Below are positions 17,895 through 25,187 of a DNA stretch of 64,000 nt, piece after piece; positions within the stretch are counted from its first letter, which is position 1, and each line of letters begins with the position of its first letter. The translations under genes were made by a program, and so were the position numbers. This stretch comes from Lachnospiraceae bacterium UBA7143. GTDB lineage: Bacteria; Bacillota; Clostridia; Lachnospirales; Lachnospiraceae. The notes under the pieces are model-generated. The model did no database searches. It was given only the letters and a program-made list of their open reading frames with translations, and was not told where the DNA came from. The stretch covers positions 36,083-100,082 of the forward strand of contig DKWV01000044.1 in the NCBI GenBank assembly GCA_002491905.1, read 5' to 3'.

Positions 17895-18212
17895 ATGTAC
17901 GAAGAGTATTTTGTTGAAAGGCTGACTTCTCTGAGGAATCAAAAAAACGTATCTGCCAGAGAAATGAGTCTGGCTCTCGGTCAGAATGAAAGCTATATTA
18001 ACCGCATTGAAAACAGGCTTGCCTTCCCTTCCATGCAGGTTTTTTTCTACATTTGTGAATATTTTCAGATCACGCCGCAGGAATTTTTCGACGAAAAAAA
18101 CCCTGCGCCCGGAAAGATCAATCAGATTTCAGAAGAAATAAGAAAACTGGACGATTTTCAGCTCGATACGGTCATGGCTGTTATAAAAGGGTTCCAGCAT
18201 AAGCCAAAATAA
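17895..18212 (+). CDS. XRE-family helix-turn-helix regulator
   Basis: A 105-residue DNA-binding protein. The HTH spans about residues 10-65 (S-L-R-N-Q-K-N-V-S-A-R-E-M-S-L-A-L-G-Q then S-Y-I-N-R-I-E-N), followed by a short helical tail likely used for dimerisation. The start at 17895 has AAGGGGG with suitable spacing; upstream in-frame codons have no site. The palindrome in its promoter suggests autoregulation. The target is unknown; the divergent membrane protein is the nearest candidate. Confidence 0.85.
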   Translation: MYEEYFVERLTSLRNQKNVSAREMSLALGQNESYINRIENRLAFPSMQVFFYICEYFQITPQEFFDEKNPAPGKINQISEEIRKLDDFQLDTVMAVIKGFQHKPK

Positions 18213-18215
18213 AAC

Positions 18216-19091
18216 TCACAAATCCCAAAGACTCATCTGCCTGACAGCCTCCTTCTCCTCAAAGGTCTGCAGATACCGAAAAATCTGCTCATTGTCATGG
18301 ACAATTCCATACTCGCCGCATTTATCATGGAATATTTTCATCAGGCGGCTGTTATTCGGGCTTTCAATTTCATACCGGTTTCCGTAAGTCCGAATATATC
18401 TTCCCTTTAACCCGGGAAACAGGCAGTCTAACTGTTCATAAAAATATTCCCTGTTCCCCTCTCTCAGCGTCAGCCCCATGCCGTAATTGATCACACCATA
18501 GACCTTCGCCTCCGCACACATCTCCAAAATGCCGATGATATTCTCCTCCGTATCGTTGATAAAGGGCAGAATCGGTGTCAGCCAGACCACTGTGGGGATT
18601 CCCACATCCCGCATCCGTTTCAGCACCGCAAACCGCTCTCCCGTCGTACACACATGCGGCTCAATCTTTCTGCACAGTTCCTCATCATAAGTGGTCAAAG
18701 TCATCTGTACCACGCATTTCGTCTTCTCGTTTATTTTTTGCAGAAGATCCAGATCCCGCAGAATGCGGTTCGACTTTGTAATCACCGTAAATCCGAATCC
18801 ATGCTCATAAATGAGAGACAGCGCCTGTCTGACGTGTCCCAGTTCCATTTCCAACGGGATATAGGGATCGGTCATGGCGCCTGTCCCGATCATGCATTTT
18901 TTCCGTTTATGTTCCAGGGCATGCGCAAGCAGATCAATGGCATTCTCCTTGACCACGATGTCCTCAAAGACATGTTCCATGTGGTAGCACCTGCTTCTGG
19001 AATCGCAGTAAATGCACCCGTGGGAACAGCCCCGGTACAGATTCATTCCGTTTTTGGAAGACAGGATTCCTTTCGCCGTCACAAAGTGCAT
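18216..19091 (-). CDS. Radical SAM protein, spore photoproduct lyase-like (SPL family)
   Basis: A 291-residue enzyme with the radical SAM cluster motif C-S-H-G-C-I-Y-C at residues 22-29 (CxxxCxxC). The R-G-C-S-H-G-C-I-Y-C-D context and the later M-T-L-T-T-Y-D pattern match the SPL/Rv2578c-like group, of which true SplB repairs the spore photoproduct. The function of the non-SplB members is not settled. The start at 19091 is chosen because GAGGAG lies seven bases upstream. It begins 11 bases after the ClbS-like stop, so the two are an operon. Confidence 0.85.
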   Translation of the reverse strand: MHFVTAKGILSSKNGMNLYRGCSHGCIYCDSRSRCYHMEHVFEDIVVKENAIDLLAHALEHKRKKCMIGTGAMTDPYIPLEMELGHVRQALSLIYEHGFGFTVITKSNRILRDLDLLQKINEKTKCVVQMTLTTYDEELCRKIEPHVCTTGERFAVLKRMRDVGIPTVVWLTPILPFINDTEENIIGILEMCAEAKVYGVINYGMGLTLREGNREYFYEQLDCLFPGLKGRYIRTYGNRYEIESPNNSRLMKIFHDKCGEYGIVHDNEQIFRYLQTFEEKEAVRQMSLWDL

Positions 19092-19102
19092 CTGCCCGCT
19101 CC

Positions 19103-19642
19103 TCACTTTCCGGCACAATTTTTCTTATGTGCTTTCAGTTTCTTCATGGCCCAGTCATAGTGGCTCGACGTATTGCTGACAAAGTAGGAGCCGAGCGTAC
19201 TCCCGCCTACCCACGGAAAGATGCCTTTGGAAAACAGCTCCTCATTGGAAAAAGTCTCCGCCAGCTCCATCACCTCGGCATGGGACTTTTGCAGCAGCTC
19301 TTTCGCCTCTTCCAAGGTTGTGTCCTGATGCTTTTTCCAGAATGCCACATTCATATCTCCGTAAGTTTTCCAATTATAAGGTTTCGGAATAAAAGGCCAG
19401 TTGTCTCCCCTTTGGTTGGCATGTACCCATGTCAGTAAAAGTTGGTGCCACTCGTAGAGATGAACCAGAACGTCCCTGAGGTTTTTATCCCTTTTCCAAT
19501 GAGCCTCCTTCTTCGCACTTTCGGAGAAATCAAAGGGCGTATGCAGCTCTGTTTCCGTCAATCCGGCAATCATCTCGTTCAGTTTCCCATAGTTTTCCGT
19601 CGCTGCTTTCAATAAATCTGCTTTTGTCGTGGGTCTTCCCAT
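19103..19642 (-). CDS. ClbS/DfsB-family four-helix-bundle protein
   Basis: A 179-residue protein opening M-G-R-P-T-T-K-A-D-L-L, the characteristic start of the ClbS/DfsB family. In the colibactin pathway ClbS is a self-protection protein that opens the cyclopropane warhead; DinB-like relatives have diverse or unknown roles. The W-H-Q-L-L-L-T-W and H-Y-D-W-A-M motifs are family-typical. AAGGAAGG precedes the ATG at 19642; an upstream in-frame ATG lacks a site. No colibactin genes are here, so a general protection role is more likely than self-immunity. Confidence 0.82.
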   Translation of the reverse strand: MGRPTTKADLLKAATENYGKLNEMIAGLTETELHTPFDFSESAKKEAHWKRDKNLRDVLVHLYEWHQLLLTWVHANQRGDNWPFIPKPYNWKTYGDMNVAFWKKHQDTTLEEAKELLQKSHAEVMELAETFSNEELFSKGIFPWVGGSTLGSYFVSNTSSHYDWAMKKLKAHKKNCAGK

Positions 19643-19762
19643 ATTTTCCTTCCTTTCTGCGGCCACACTGTCATTTTCCAACCACTCTGTGGCATTCGCC
19701 TGACGTCTGTCTCACCGTCATCCGACTCATCACTTATATTTCTCATGGTACAGGCATAACCC

Positions 19763-19777
19763 TGACATCCCATGTCA
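19763..19777. promoter_or_regulatory. Candidate WYL operator, copy 1
   Basis: TGACAT-CCC-ATGTCA is a perfect 6-bp inverted repeat located about 120 bases upstream of the ClbS-like gene and overlapping the stop of the WYL gene. The flank TGTTTTAT is identical to that at 20723-20733, giving a shared ATGTCATGTTTTAT. Confidence 0.5.
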
Positions 19778-20671
19778 TGTTTTATATTTTTCCACAATTT
19801 CTTTTGCCTGCCGCGCAATCTCTTCCCGCAGATAAGCCGGTGAAATGATCTCCACCTGTGTCCCGAAAGACAACAAAAAACTGATCAGCCACGTGCCTTC
19901 CGGCATTCTGGCAGATGCAACCAAATCCCCGTTCTCCTGTCTCTGTATCTGGGTTCTGTCAAACTCATCATAAACCCGGTACGCCATATCTTTCGGGAAA
20001 CGCAGAGTGATCAGCGGGTAGTCCTCCTCCGAGTCGTCCGGCTCTGCCGGAAAACTGCGCTGAACAAAGCTCTCCTCCAAAAGCATCAGCTCCAAAATAC
20101 GGTTCAGTTTAAAAGTCCGCATATCCTGCTTTTCCGTGCAGAACGCTTTCAGATACCACGCTTTAGATTTATAGACAAGCCTGTAGGGCTGCACCGCTCT
20201 CTCCCTCACCGTCCCGTCAGAGCCCGCATAGCGTATCCTGACATTCCTGCGATGGATCACCGCCGTCTTCAAAAGCTCGAACTTTTCCTTGTCAAATCCC
20301 TGATTACCCCATCTGGAAAAATCCACCTCAAGCCAATTCTCCGATGGTAGGTGGAACAGGGCGGAAAGTTTCTGCAGTGTCTGGCTTTCGCCGATATTCT
20401 GAGTGATATTGAGGCTCTGCAGCGCCGCCAGAATCTCCTGCTTTTCCTCCTCAGACAGCACAGCCTGATCCAGAACAAAGCCATGCATCAGCCGGATGCC
20501 GCCGTTTCTGCCCGCCTCCGCATAGATGGGAATGCCCGCCCCACTTAAGGCATCAATATCCCTGTAGATCGTCCGAACCGACACCTCAAACCGCGCCGCC
20601 AGCTCCGGGGCGGTAGCCTGACCCCTGTCCAGCAGATAATATACGATTTTAAAGAGTCTGCTCTCCTGCAT
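19775..20671 (-). CDS. WYL-domain transcriptional regulator, HTH_11 type
   Basis: A regulator of about 298 residues: an N-terminal winged helix (Q-A-T-A-P-E-L-A-A-R-F-E-V-S-V-R-T-I-Y-R-D), a WYL domain in the middle (Y-R-L-V-Y-K-S-K-A-W-Y-L-K-A-F), and a C-terminal WCX-like region. WYL regulators often respond to DNA damage or nucleotide-like ligands. The second ATG (20671) is preferred because it gives eight bases from AAGGAGG; the first gives only two. Its own promoter carries a palindrome found again before the downstream ClbS-like gene, suggesting one regulon. Confidence 0.88.
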   Translation of the reverse strand: MQESRLFKIVYYLLDRGQATAPELAARFEVSVRTIYRDIDALSGAGIPIYAEAGRNGGIRLMHGFVLDQAVLSEEEKQEILAALQSLNITQNIGESQTLQKLSALFHLPSENWLEVDFSRWGNQGFDKEKFELLKTAVIHRRNVRIRYAGSDGTVRERAVQPYRLVYKSKAWYLKAFCTEKQDMRTFKLNRILELMLLEESFVQRSFPAEPDDSEEDYPLITLRFPKDMAYRVYDEFDRTQIQRQENGDLVASARMPEGTWLISFLLSFGTQVEIISPAYLREEIARQAKEIVEKYKT

Positions 20672-20712
20672 CGCCATCCCCTCCTTACCTTAACAGCATA
20701 TCATTAAAATAT

Positions 20713-20727
20713 TGACACAATATGTCA
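20713..20727. promoter_or_regulatory. Candidate WYL operator, copy 2
   Basis: TGACA-CAATA-TGTCA is a perfect 5-bp inverted repeat placed just downstream of the WYL -10 box, over the expected transcript start. The adjacent TGTTTTAT matches copy 1. This is a typical repressor position. Confidence 0.5.
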
Positions 20728-20733
20728 TGTTTT

Positions 20734-20762
20734 ATTATACCCCTTTCTTCCACCAATAACAA
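20734..20762 (-). promoter_or_regulatory. Promoter of the WYL regulator gene
   Basis: TTGTTA (20757-20762) and a perfect TATAAT (20734-20739) are 17 bases apart on the minus strand, about 65 bases before the gene start. Confidence 0.6.
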
Positions 20763-20776
20763 AAATGTTAAAATGC

Positions 20777-20810
20777 GTTGCTTGTAGCAACAGGCAGTTT
20801 AGCCTACAAT
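20777..20810 (+). promoter_or_regulatory. Promoter and palindromic operator of the second XRE gene
   Basis: TTGTAG (20782-20787) and TACAAT (20805-20810) are 17 bases apart. A perfect inverted repeat GTTGCT-TGT-AGCAAC (20777-20791) overlaps the -35 box, which fits repression by the encoded regulator. Confidence 0.5.
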
Positions 20811-20841
20811 AGTGGTGAAAATAGAAAGGAGGCTAGCACGA

Positions 20842-21351
20842 ATGCTCAACGAAAATATAAAAATAATCAGAAAATCAAAGGGACTTTCACAACAGGAGCT
20901 TGCTGTCAAAATGAACATCGTGCGACAAACAGTTTCTAAATGGGAACAGGGACTGTCGGTTCCCGATTCCGATATGTTAATCTTTTTATCGGAAATTCTT
21001 GAAACCCCTGTAAGCACGCTGTTGGGAGAAACTGTTATCGAAACGGAAATGGATACTTTAAAAGCCATTTCAGAAAAACTAGAGGTGATAAACCTGCAGC
21101 TGGCGCAAAGAAAAACCAAGAGAAGAAACACGATTCATTGGTCGCTTATTTCGTTATGCGCAATCATTGGAATCGTATTTGCAGTCTTATTGGCTTTAGA
21201 AAGTCCTTACCTGGGGTGGAATTATAATGACCCCGAAACCGCTGTTCTCGGAGTGGCATTTCACTCATTTGAATGGCTGTTTGTCAGAACAGCGCCCATA
21301 ATCCTCGTTGGTACAATCATTGGAATTTTCCTGACACGGAAGAAAGACTAA
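20842..21351 (+). CDS. XRE-family regulator with C-terminal membrane helices
   Basis: A 169-residue protein with an N-terminal Cro/CI-type HTH (S-Q-Q-E-L-A-V-K-M-N-I-V-R-Q-T-V-S-K-W-E-Q) and two hydrophobic segments near residues 100-125 and 140-160. A membrane-attached HTH protein of this shape is frequent in Firmicutes, sometimes beside ABC exporters, but no partner gene is adjacent. GAAAGGAGG precedes the ATG at 20842. It converges on nrdG. Confidence 0.85.
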   Translation: MLNENIKIIRKSKGLSQQELAVKMNIVRQTVSKWEQGLSVPDSDMLIFLSEILETPVSTLLGETVIETEMDTLKAISEKLEVINLQLAQRKTKRRNTIHWSLISLCAIIGIVFAVLLALESPYLGWNYNDPETAVLGVAFHSFEWLFVRTAPIILVGTIIGIFLTRKKD

Positions 21352-21405
21352 AGAATATGTGCGGATGCGATGCCACACAGGATATTTTTTCTAATAATAA
21401 TCACA

Positions 21406-21448
21406 CTGTGGGAAGAAAGCTTTATCTGTTCTCTTCATCTTCCCACAG
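21406..21448. terminator. Inverted repeat at the 3' end of nrdG
   Basis: Two perfect 11-base arms (21406-21416 and 21438-21448, CTGTGGGAAGA and its complement) span the nrdG stop and sit between nrdG and the convergent XRE gene. There is no strong T-run on either side, so a termination role is likely but not proven. Confidence 0.4.
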
Positions 21449-21955
21449 CACGGTCTTCCCCTGCCGCAGGCTCTCCTGCACGTCGATGATCCGCTGGTTG
21501 TCTGAACCCCGAAACCGCAGGCTGATGTCCTTTCTCGCCAGAATAAACTCCCCGTCCACAATCACATCGAGATAGGAAAGAAACTCTTCCATTTCTTTCC
21601 ACTGCACAGAGAACCGCCCCAAAATGTCCGCGTCAAACAGATAACCTGTATAGCACCAGATACTTTTCTGCGGATACGCTGCTTTCACTGCCCGCAGCAG
21701 CGGCAGAAGCGCCTGCCTGTTGACGGGTTCCAAGGGCTCCCCGCCAAGCAGCGTAAGCCCGGCGATATAGTCCGGGGAAAGTGCCTTAAGGATCTCGTCC
21801 GCCACCGCCTCAGTAAACGGCTCCCCATACTGAAAATCCCATGTCTCGGGATTAAAACATCCTTCGCAGTGGTGGGTGCAGCCGCTGACAAAAAGCGCCA
21901 CCCGCACCCCCGGACCGTCCGCGATATCGTATTTTTTTATCACAGAATAATTCAT
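21422..21955 (-). CDS. nrdG: Anaerobic ribonucleotide reductase activating protein
   Basis: A 177-residue radical SAM activase that installs the glycyl radical on NrdD. The cluster motif is C-T-H-H-C-E-G-C at residues 26-33 (CxxxCxxC). The Gly-rich G-G-E-P-L-E-P segment binds S-adenosylmethionine. Its start overlaps the nrdD stop by four bases (ATGA), so translation is coupled and the proteins should be made together. It acts only under anoxic conditions. Confidence 0.95.
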   Translation of the reverse strand: MNYSVIKKYDIADGPGVRVALFVSGCTHHCEGCFNPETWDFQYGEPFTEAVADEILKALSPDYIAGLTLLGGEPLEPVNRQALLPLLRAVKAAYPQKSIWCYTGYLFDADILGRFSVQWKEMEEFLSYLDVIVDGEFILARKDISLRFRGSDNQRIIDVQESLRQGKTVLWEDEENR

Positions 21956-24114
21956 AAATGAAGAACTCTCTCCTTGATCTCCTGGGTGCGCCCCTGATTC
22001 CAGAACTGTGTCCCGATATAGCCGCAGGTACGCCTTGCCACATTCATCTTATTCTGGTCGGTATTGCCGCAGTTGGGGCACTTCCAGATTAACTTCCCGT
22101 CCGTATCCTCCACGATCTCAATCTCCCCGTGGTAATCACAGACCTGACAGTAATCGCTCTTGGTATTTAATTCTGCGTACATAATGTTATCGTAAATATA
22201 CTGCATCAGGGAGAGCACCGCATCCAGATTGTTCTCCATGTTCGGCACCTCCACATAGCTGATCGCACCGCCCGGCGAAAGCTCCTGGAACTGCGCCTCA
22301 AACTTCAGCTTATCAAAGGCATTGATTTCCTCCGTCACATGCACATGATAACTGTTCGTGATATAATTTCGGTCAGTCACGCCCTCAATGATGCCGAAAC
22401 GCTTCTGCAGGCACTTCGCGAACTTATAGGTAGTGGACTCCAGGGGCGTACCATAAAGGCTGAAATCAATGTTTGTCTCCTCCCGCCATTCCTTGCAGGC
22501 ATTGTTTAAATACTGCATAACCTTCAGGGCGAAAGCTGTCGCCTCGGGATCGGTATGGCTCTTTCCCGTCATATAGCGGGTACACTCACACAGACCGGCA
22601 TACCCCAGCGATATGGTAGAATAGCCGCCGTAGAGAAGCTTGTCGATCTTCTCCCCCTTTTTCAGTCTGGCCAGTGCACCATTCTGCCACAGTATTGGCG
22701 CCACATCGGAAAGCGTTCCCTTAAGCCTGTTGTGACGCGCCATCAGCGCCCGCCTGCACAGTTCCAGCCGCTCATCCATAATTTCCCAGAAACGCTCTGT
22801 ATTGCGCCCGGATGAGCAGGCCACATCCACCAGATTTAAGGTGACCACGCCCTGATTGAATCTGCCGTAAAATTTCGGCTGGTCATTCTCATCGTGATAC
22901 ACGGTGAGGAAGGAGCGGCAGCCCATACAGGTATAGCAGTTGCCGTCCTTTAACTGCTTCATGATCTTCTCCGAAATATAATCCGGAACCATGCGCTTGG
23001 CCGTGCACTTTGCCGCCAGTTTCGTCAGATACCAGTATTTCGTTCCCTCGCGGACATTATCCTCCTCCAGCACATAGATCAGCTTCGGGAAGGCCGGGGT
23101 AATATAGACGCCCTTCTCGTTCTTCACGCCCCGAATGCGCTGGTTTAACATCTCCTCAATAATCATTGCCAGATCATCTCTCAGACGCCCCTCCGGCACC
23201 TCGTCGATATACATGAAAACGGTGATAAAAGGTGCCTGCCCATTGGTGGTCATCAGGGTGATCACCTGATACTGGATAATCTGCACGCCCTGCCTGATCT
23301 CGTCTTTCACACGCCGCTCCGCGATGGCATTGATCTGCTCCTCCGTAGCGTTTACGCCCATCTCCTCCATTTCCGCCCGCACCTTCTGGCGGAACTTTTC
23401 CCTGCTCACGTCCACAAAGGGAGCCAGATGGGAAAGGGAAATGCTCTGCCCGCCGTACTGGCAGCTTGCTATCTGCGCGATACTCTGCGTCGCCACATTG
23501 CAGGCCGTGGAAAAACTTTTCGGTCTGTCAATCATGGTCTCGCTGATCACCGTACCGTTCTGCAGCATATCTTCCAGATTGACCAGACAGCAGTTGTGCA
23601 TATGCTGGGCAAAATAATCTGCGTCATGGAAGTGGATCACGCCCTGCTCATGGGCTTCCACAATATCCGGCGCAAGCAGAAAACGCTTGGTGATATCCTT
23701 GCTCACTTCCCCCGCCATATAATCCCTCTGCACGCTGTTCACCGTGGGATTTTTATTGGAATTTTCCTGTTTTACTTCCTCGTTATTACACTCCAGAAGA
23801 CTTAAGATCTGCTCATCTGTGGAATTGGATTTGCGTACAAGCGCCCTCTTATAGCGGTAGGTAATGTAGTTTCTGGAAATGGTGTAAGCCCGGTATTTCA
23901 TAAGCTGATTCTCCACCATATCCTGAATTTCCTCCACGCTTGGAGCCCTTCTCATCTCCTCGCAATGGTCGGCCACCACAGAAGCGATCTCATCGATCTC
24001 GTCCTCCGTCAGACGGTCCTCCTCTTTCACGCTATTGTTTGCCTTCCTGATCGCCGCCACGATCTTTTTCAGGTCAAAATTAACCTCCACACCGCTTCTC
24101 TTGATAATCTTCAT
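21952..24114 (-). CDS. nrdD: Anaerobic ribonucleoside-triphosphate reductase (class III)
   Basis: A 720-residue enzyme that reduces ribonucleoside triphosphates to dNTPs without oxygen. The N-terminal ATP-cone (residues ~1-95) gives allosteric activity control. The C-terminal region carries a zinc site (C-x-x-C at Y-C-Q-V-C and C-P-N-C) and the radical loop R-R-T-C-G-Y-I-G, with the predicted glycyl radical at Gly698. No aerobic class I or class II enzyme is seen in this window. Its promoter carries NrdR-like boxes. Confidence 0.96.
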   Translation of the reverse strand: MKIIKRSGVEVNFDLKKIVAAIRKANNSVKEEDRLTEDEIDEIASVVADHCEEMRRAPSVEEIQDMVENQLMKYRAYTISRNYITYRYKRALVRKSNSTDEQILSLLECNNEEVKQENSNKNPTVNSVQRDYMAGEVSKDITKRFLLAPDIVEAHEQGVIHFHDADYFAQHMHNCCLVNLEDMLQNGTVISETMIDRPKSFSTACNVATQSIAQIASCQYGGQSISLSHLAPFVDVSREKFRQKVRAEMEEMGVNATEEQINAIAERRVKDEIRQGVQIIQYQVITLMTTNGQAPFITVFMYIDEVPEGRLRDDLAMIIEEMLNQRIRGVKNEKGVYITPAFPKLIYVLEEDNVREGTKYWYLTKLAAKCTAKRMVPDYISEKIMKQLKDGNCYTCMGCRSFLTVYHDENDQPKFYGRFNQGVVTLNLVDVACSSGRNTERFWEIMDERLELCRRALMARHNRLKGTLSDVAPILWQNGALARLKKGEKIDKLLYGGYSTISLGYAGLCECTRYMTGKSHTDPEATAFALKVMQYLNNACKEWREETNIDFSLYGTPLESTTYKFAKCLQKRFGIIEGVTDRNYITNSYHVHVTEEINAFDKLKFEAQFQELSPGGAISYVEVPNMENNLDAVLSLMQYIYDNIMYAELNTKSDYCQVCDYHGEIEIVEDTDGKLIWKCPNCGNTDQNKMNVARRTCGYIGTQFWNQGRTQEIKERVLHL

Positions 24115-24142
24115 TTCATAACGCCCCCATATTCTATCTGAT

Positions 24143-24158
24143 ACCCAATATCATGTAT
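24143..24158. promoter_or_regulatory. NrdR-like box 1 (downstream)
   Basis: ACCCAATATCATGTAT matches the consensus ACACWATATWTWGTGT at about 12 of 16 positions. It lies between the promoter and the nrdD start, 40 bases from box 2. Confidence 0.4.
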
Positions 24159-24182
24159 TTTTTTGTGTCATCCCCGTTGCAT

Positions 24183-24198
24183 GTACTATATATTGTAT
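24183..24198. promoter_or_regulatory. NrdR-like box 2, over the -10
   Basis: GTACTATATATTGTAT matches the NrdR consensus at about 13 of 16 positions and overlaps the nrdD -10 hexamer. That position is typical for ATP/dATP-responsive NrdR repression. Confidence 0.6.
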
Positions 24199-24219
24199 CA
24201 CGGTAAAATATTATGTCAA
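24192..24219 (-). promoter_or_regulatory. Promoter of nrdD-nrdG
   Basis: A perfect -35 TTGACA (24214-24219) and -10 TACAAT (24192-24197) are separated by 16 bases on the minus strand. Confidence 0.75.
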
Positions 24220-24251
24220 GTTGTAGTGGTGCTTATTTACAGAAAAGTTTT

Positions 24252-24276
24252 GATAAAAGCATGACCGACTCAGTCG
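24252..24276 (-). terminator. Weak terminator after the exported protein gene
   Basis: The minus strand reads ACCGAC-TGA-GTCGGT followed by CATGCTTTT, just downstream of the stop at 24283. The stem is only 6 bp and the T-run is short and delayed. Confidence 0.35.
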
Positions 24277-24282
24277 GTTAAC

Positions 24283-24915
24283 TTACCGTAAGTTGTTTCG
24301 CACCTCTCCTTCTTCTAATATCTCCAGAACCTCCTCTTTTGTATACAATTCAGACGGCTCCACACATGCTGACGTATCAATCAGCTCCCCAATATGCGCC
24401 TCGTACTCTTTCTCCGTCACCGGATTGCCCTCCCAGAAATAGGACATGTCCATATTTTCCCCATCAAAGGATTCGCTGCACCACCCCGTTCCGATTTCCG
24501 AAAACGTGCCTTTCTCAAGCCTGTAAATATTACACGGATAAAATCCCATATTACCGCTCTGGCTGTACAGCAGTCCGCCATATTCCATGTACCGCAGCCC
24601 GACCCTGTCCCGGTTCATGACGCCGATATTCCCATCATAAAAGGAGGCGACAAATTCTCCCGTTGCCATCACCCTTGTATCAATATAAAGCTCGGGAATC
24701 TCGTCATCGTCCACATAGATCAGCGAATAGCTGTCATGGCCCGACCACGCGTCATTTCCTCTTTGGATATAAGCGGCATATGCTTCCTTCCATTCCCGTT
24801 CTTTTCTTGCCTGCTCTGCGATCCCATCACTTTTATATCCGGTAACAGCGGCCGCCACCGGCAAAAGCAGCAGGATTGCGCATCCGATTATGCGTTCTTT
24901 GTATCTCACACTCAT
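24283..24915 (-). CDS. Putative exported protein of unknown function
   Basis: A 210-residue protein with one N-terminal hydrophobic helix (~residues 10-30), consistent with a signal peptide or anchor. The rest is soluble, acidic and rich in Tyr, Gly and Glu. An early Y-V-D-D-D-E-I-P-E-L-Y-I-D segment resembles the D-x-D-x-D-x-E/P-E-L motifs seen in some exported Clostridia proteins. GGGGGA precedes the ATG at 24915. No family is recognised. Confidence 0.65.
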   Translation of the reverse strand: MSVRYKERIIGCAILLLLPVAAAVTGYKSDGIAEQARKEREWKEAYAAYIQRGNDAWSGHDSYSLIYVDDDEIPELYIDTRVMATGEFVASFYDGNIGVMNRDRVGLRYMEYGGLLYSQSGNMGFYPCNIYRLEKGTFSEIGTGWCSESFDGENMDMSYFWEGNPVTEKEYEAHIGELIDTSACVEPSELYTKEEVLEILEEGEVRNNLR

Positions 24916-24966
24916 CTTGTGTTCCCCCGTCTGCGGTTCCATGCCGACTCGCGCTGCTCGTCAAAA

Positions 24967-25018
24967 ACAGGTACGGATCGTTTCTTATGCAAGCATGAAA
25001 CGATCCGTACCTGTTCTT
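24967..25018 (-). terminator. Strong terminator of tRNA-Thr
   Basis: A perfect 19-bp stem with a 12-base loop, whose minus-strand 3' arm runs into TTTTT. It lies about 20 bases beyond the tRNA. The apical part (plus strand TTATGCAAGCATGA) nearly matches that of another hairpin at 33304-33317. Confidence 0.8.
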
Positions 25019-25038
25019 GACTCTGCTTATACGCGCAA

Positions 25039-25110
25039 GCTGGAAAAGGGACTCGAACCCTCGACCTACTGATTACGAATCAGTTGCGCTACCAACTGCG
25101 CTATTCCAGC
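25039..25110 (-). tRNA. tRNA-Thr (anticodon CGT)
   Basis: A 72-nt cloverleaf: acceptor GCTGGAA with TTCCAGC, D-arm GCGC/GCGC, anticodon stem ACTGA/TCAGT with loop TTCGTAA, and T-arm GAGGG-TTCGAGT-CCCTT. The anticodon CGT reads the Thr codon ACG. The 3' CCA is not encoded. It has its own promoter and terminator. Confidence 0.95.
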
Positions 25111-25130
25111 TTATTCCTGCAACAATGATT

Positions 25131-25159
25131 ATTATATGATGGAATGTCTCATTTTGCAA
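25131..25159 (-). promoter_or_regulatory. Promoter of tRNA-Thr
   Basis: TTGCAA (25154-25159) and a perfect TATAAT (25131-25136) are 17 bases apart, 20 bases before the mature tRNA 5' end. Confidence 0.7.
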
Positions 25160-25187
25160 GTAATTTTTCACAAAACCCATGCTTTTT

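Noticed and set aside
18216..19642. Colibactin-type biosynthetic cluster
   Set aside because: Only a ClbS-like gene is present; no polyketide or nonribosomal peptide synthase is in the window.
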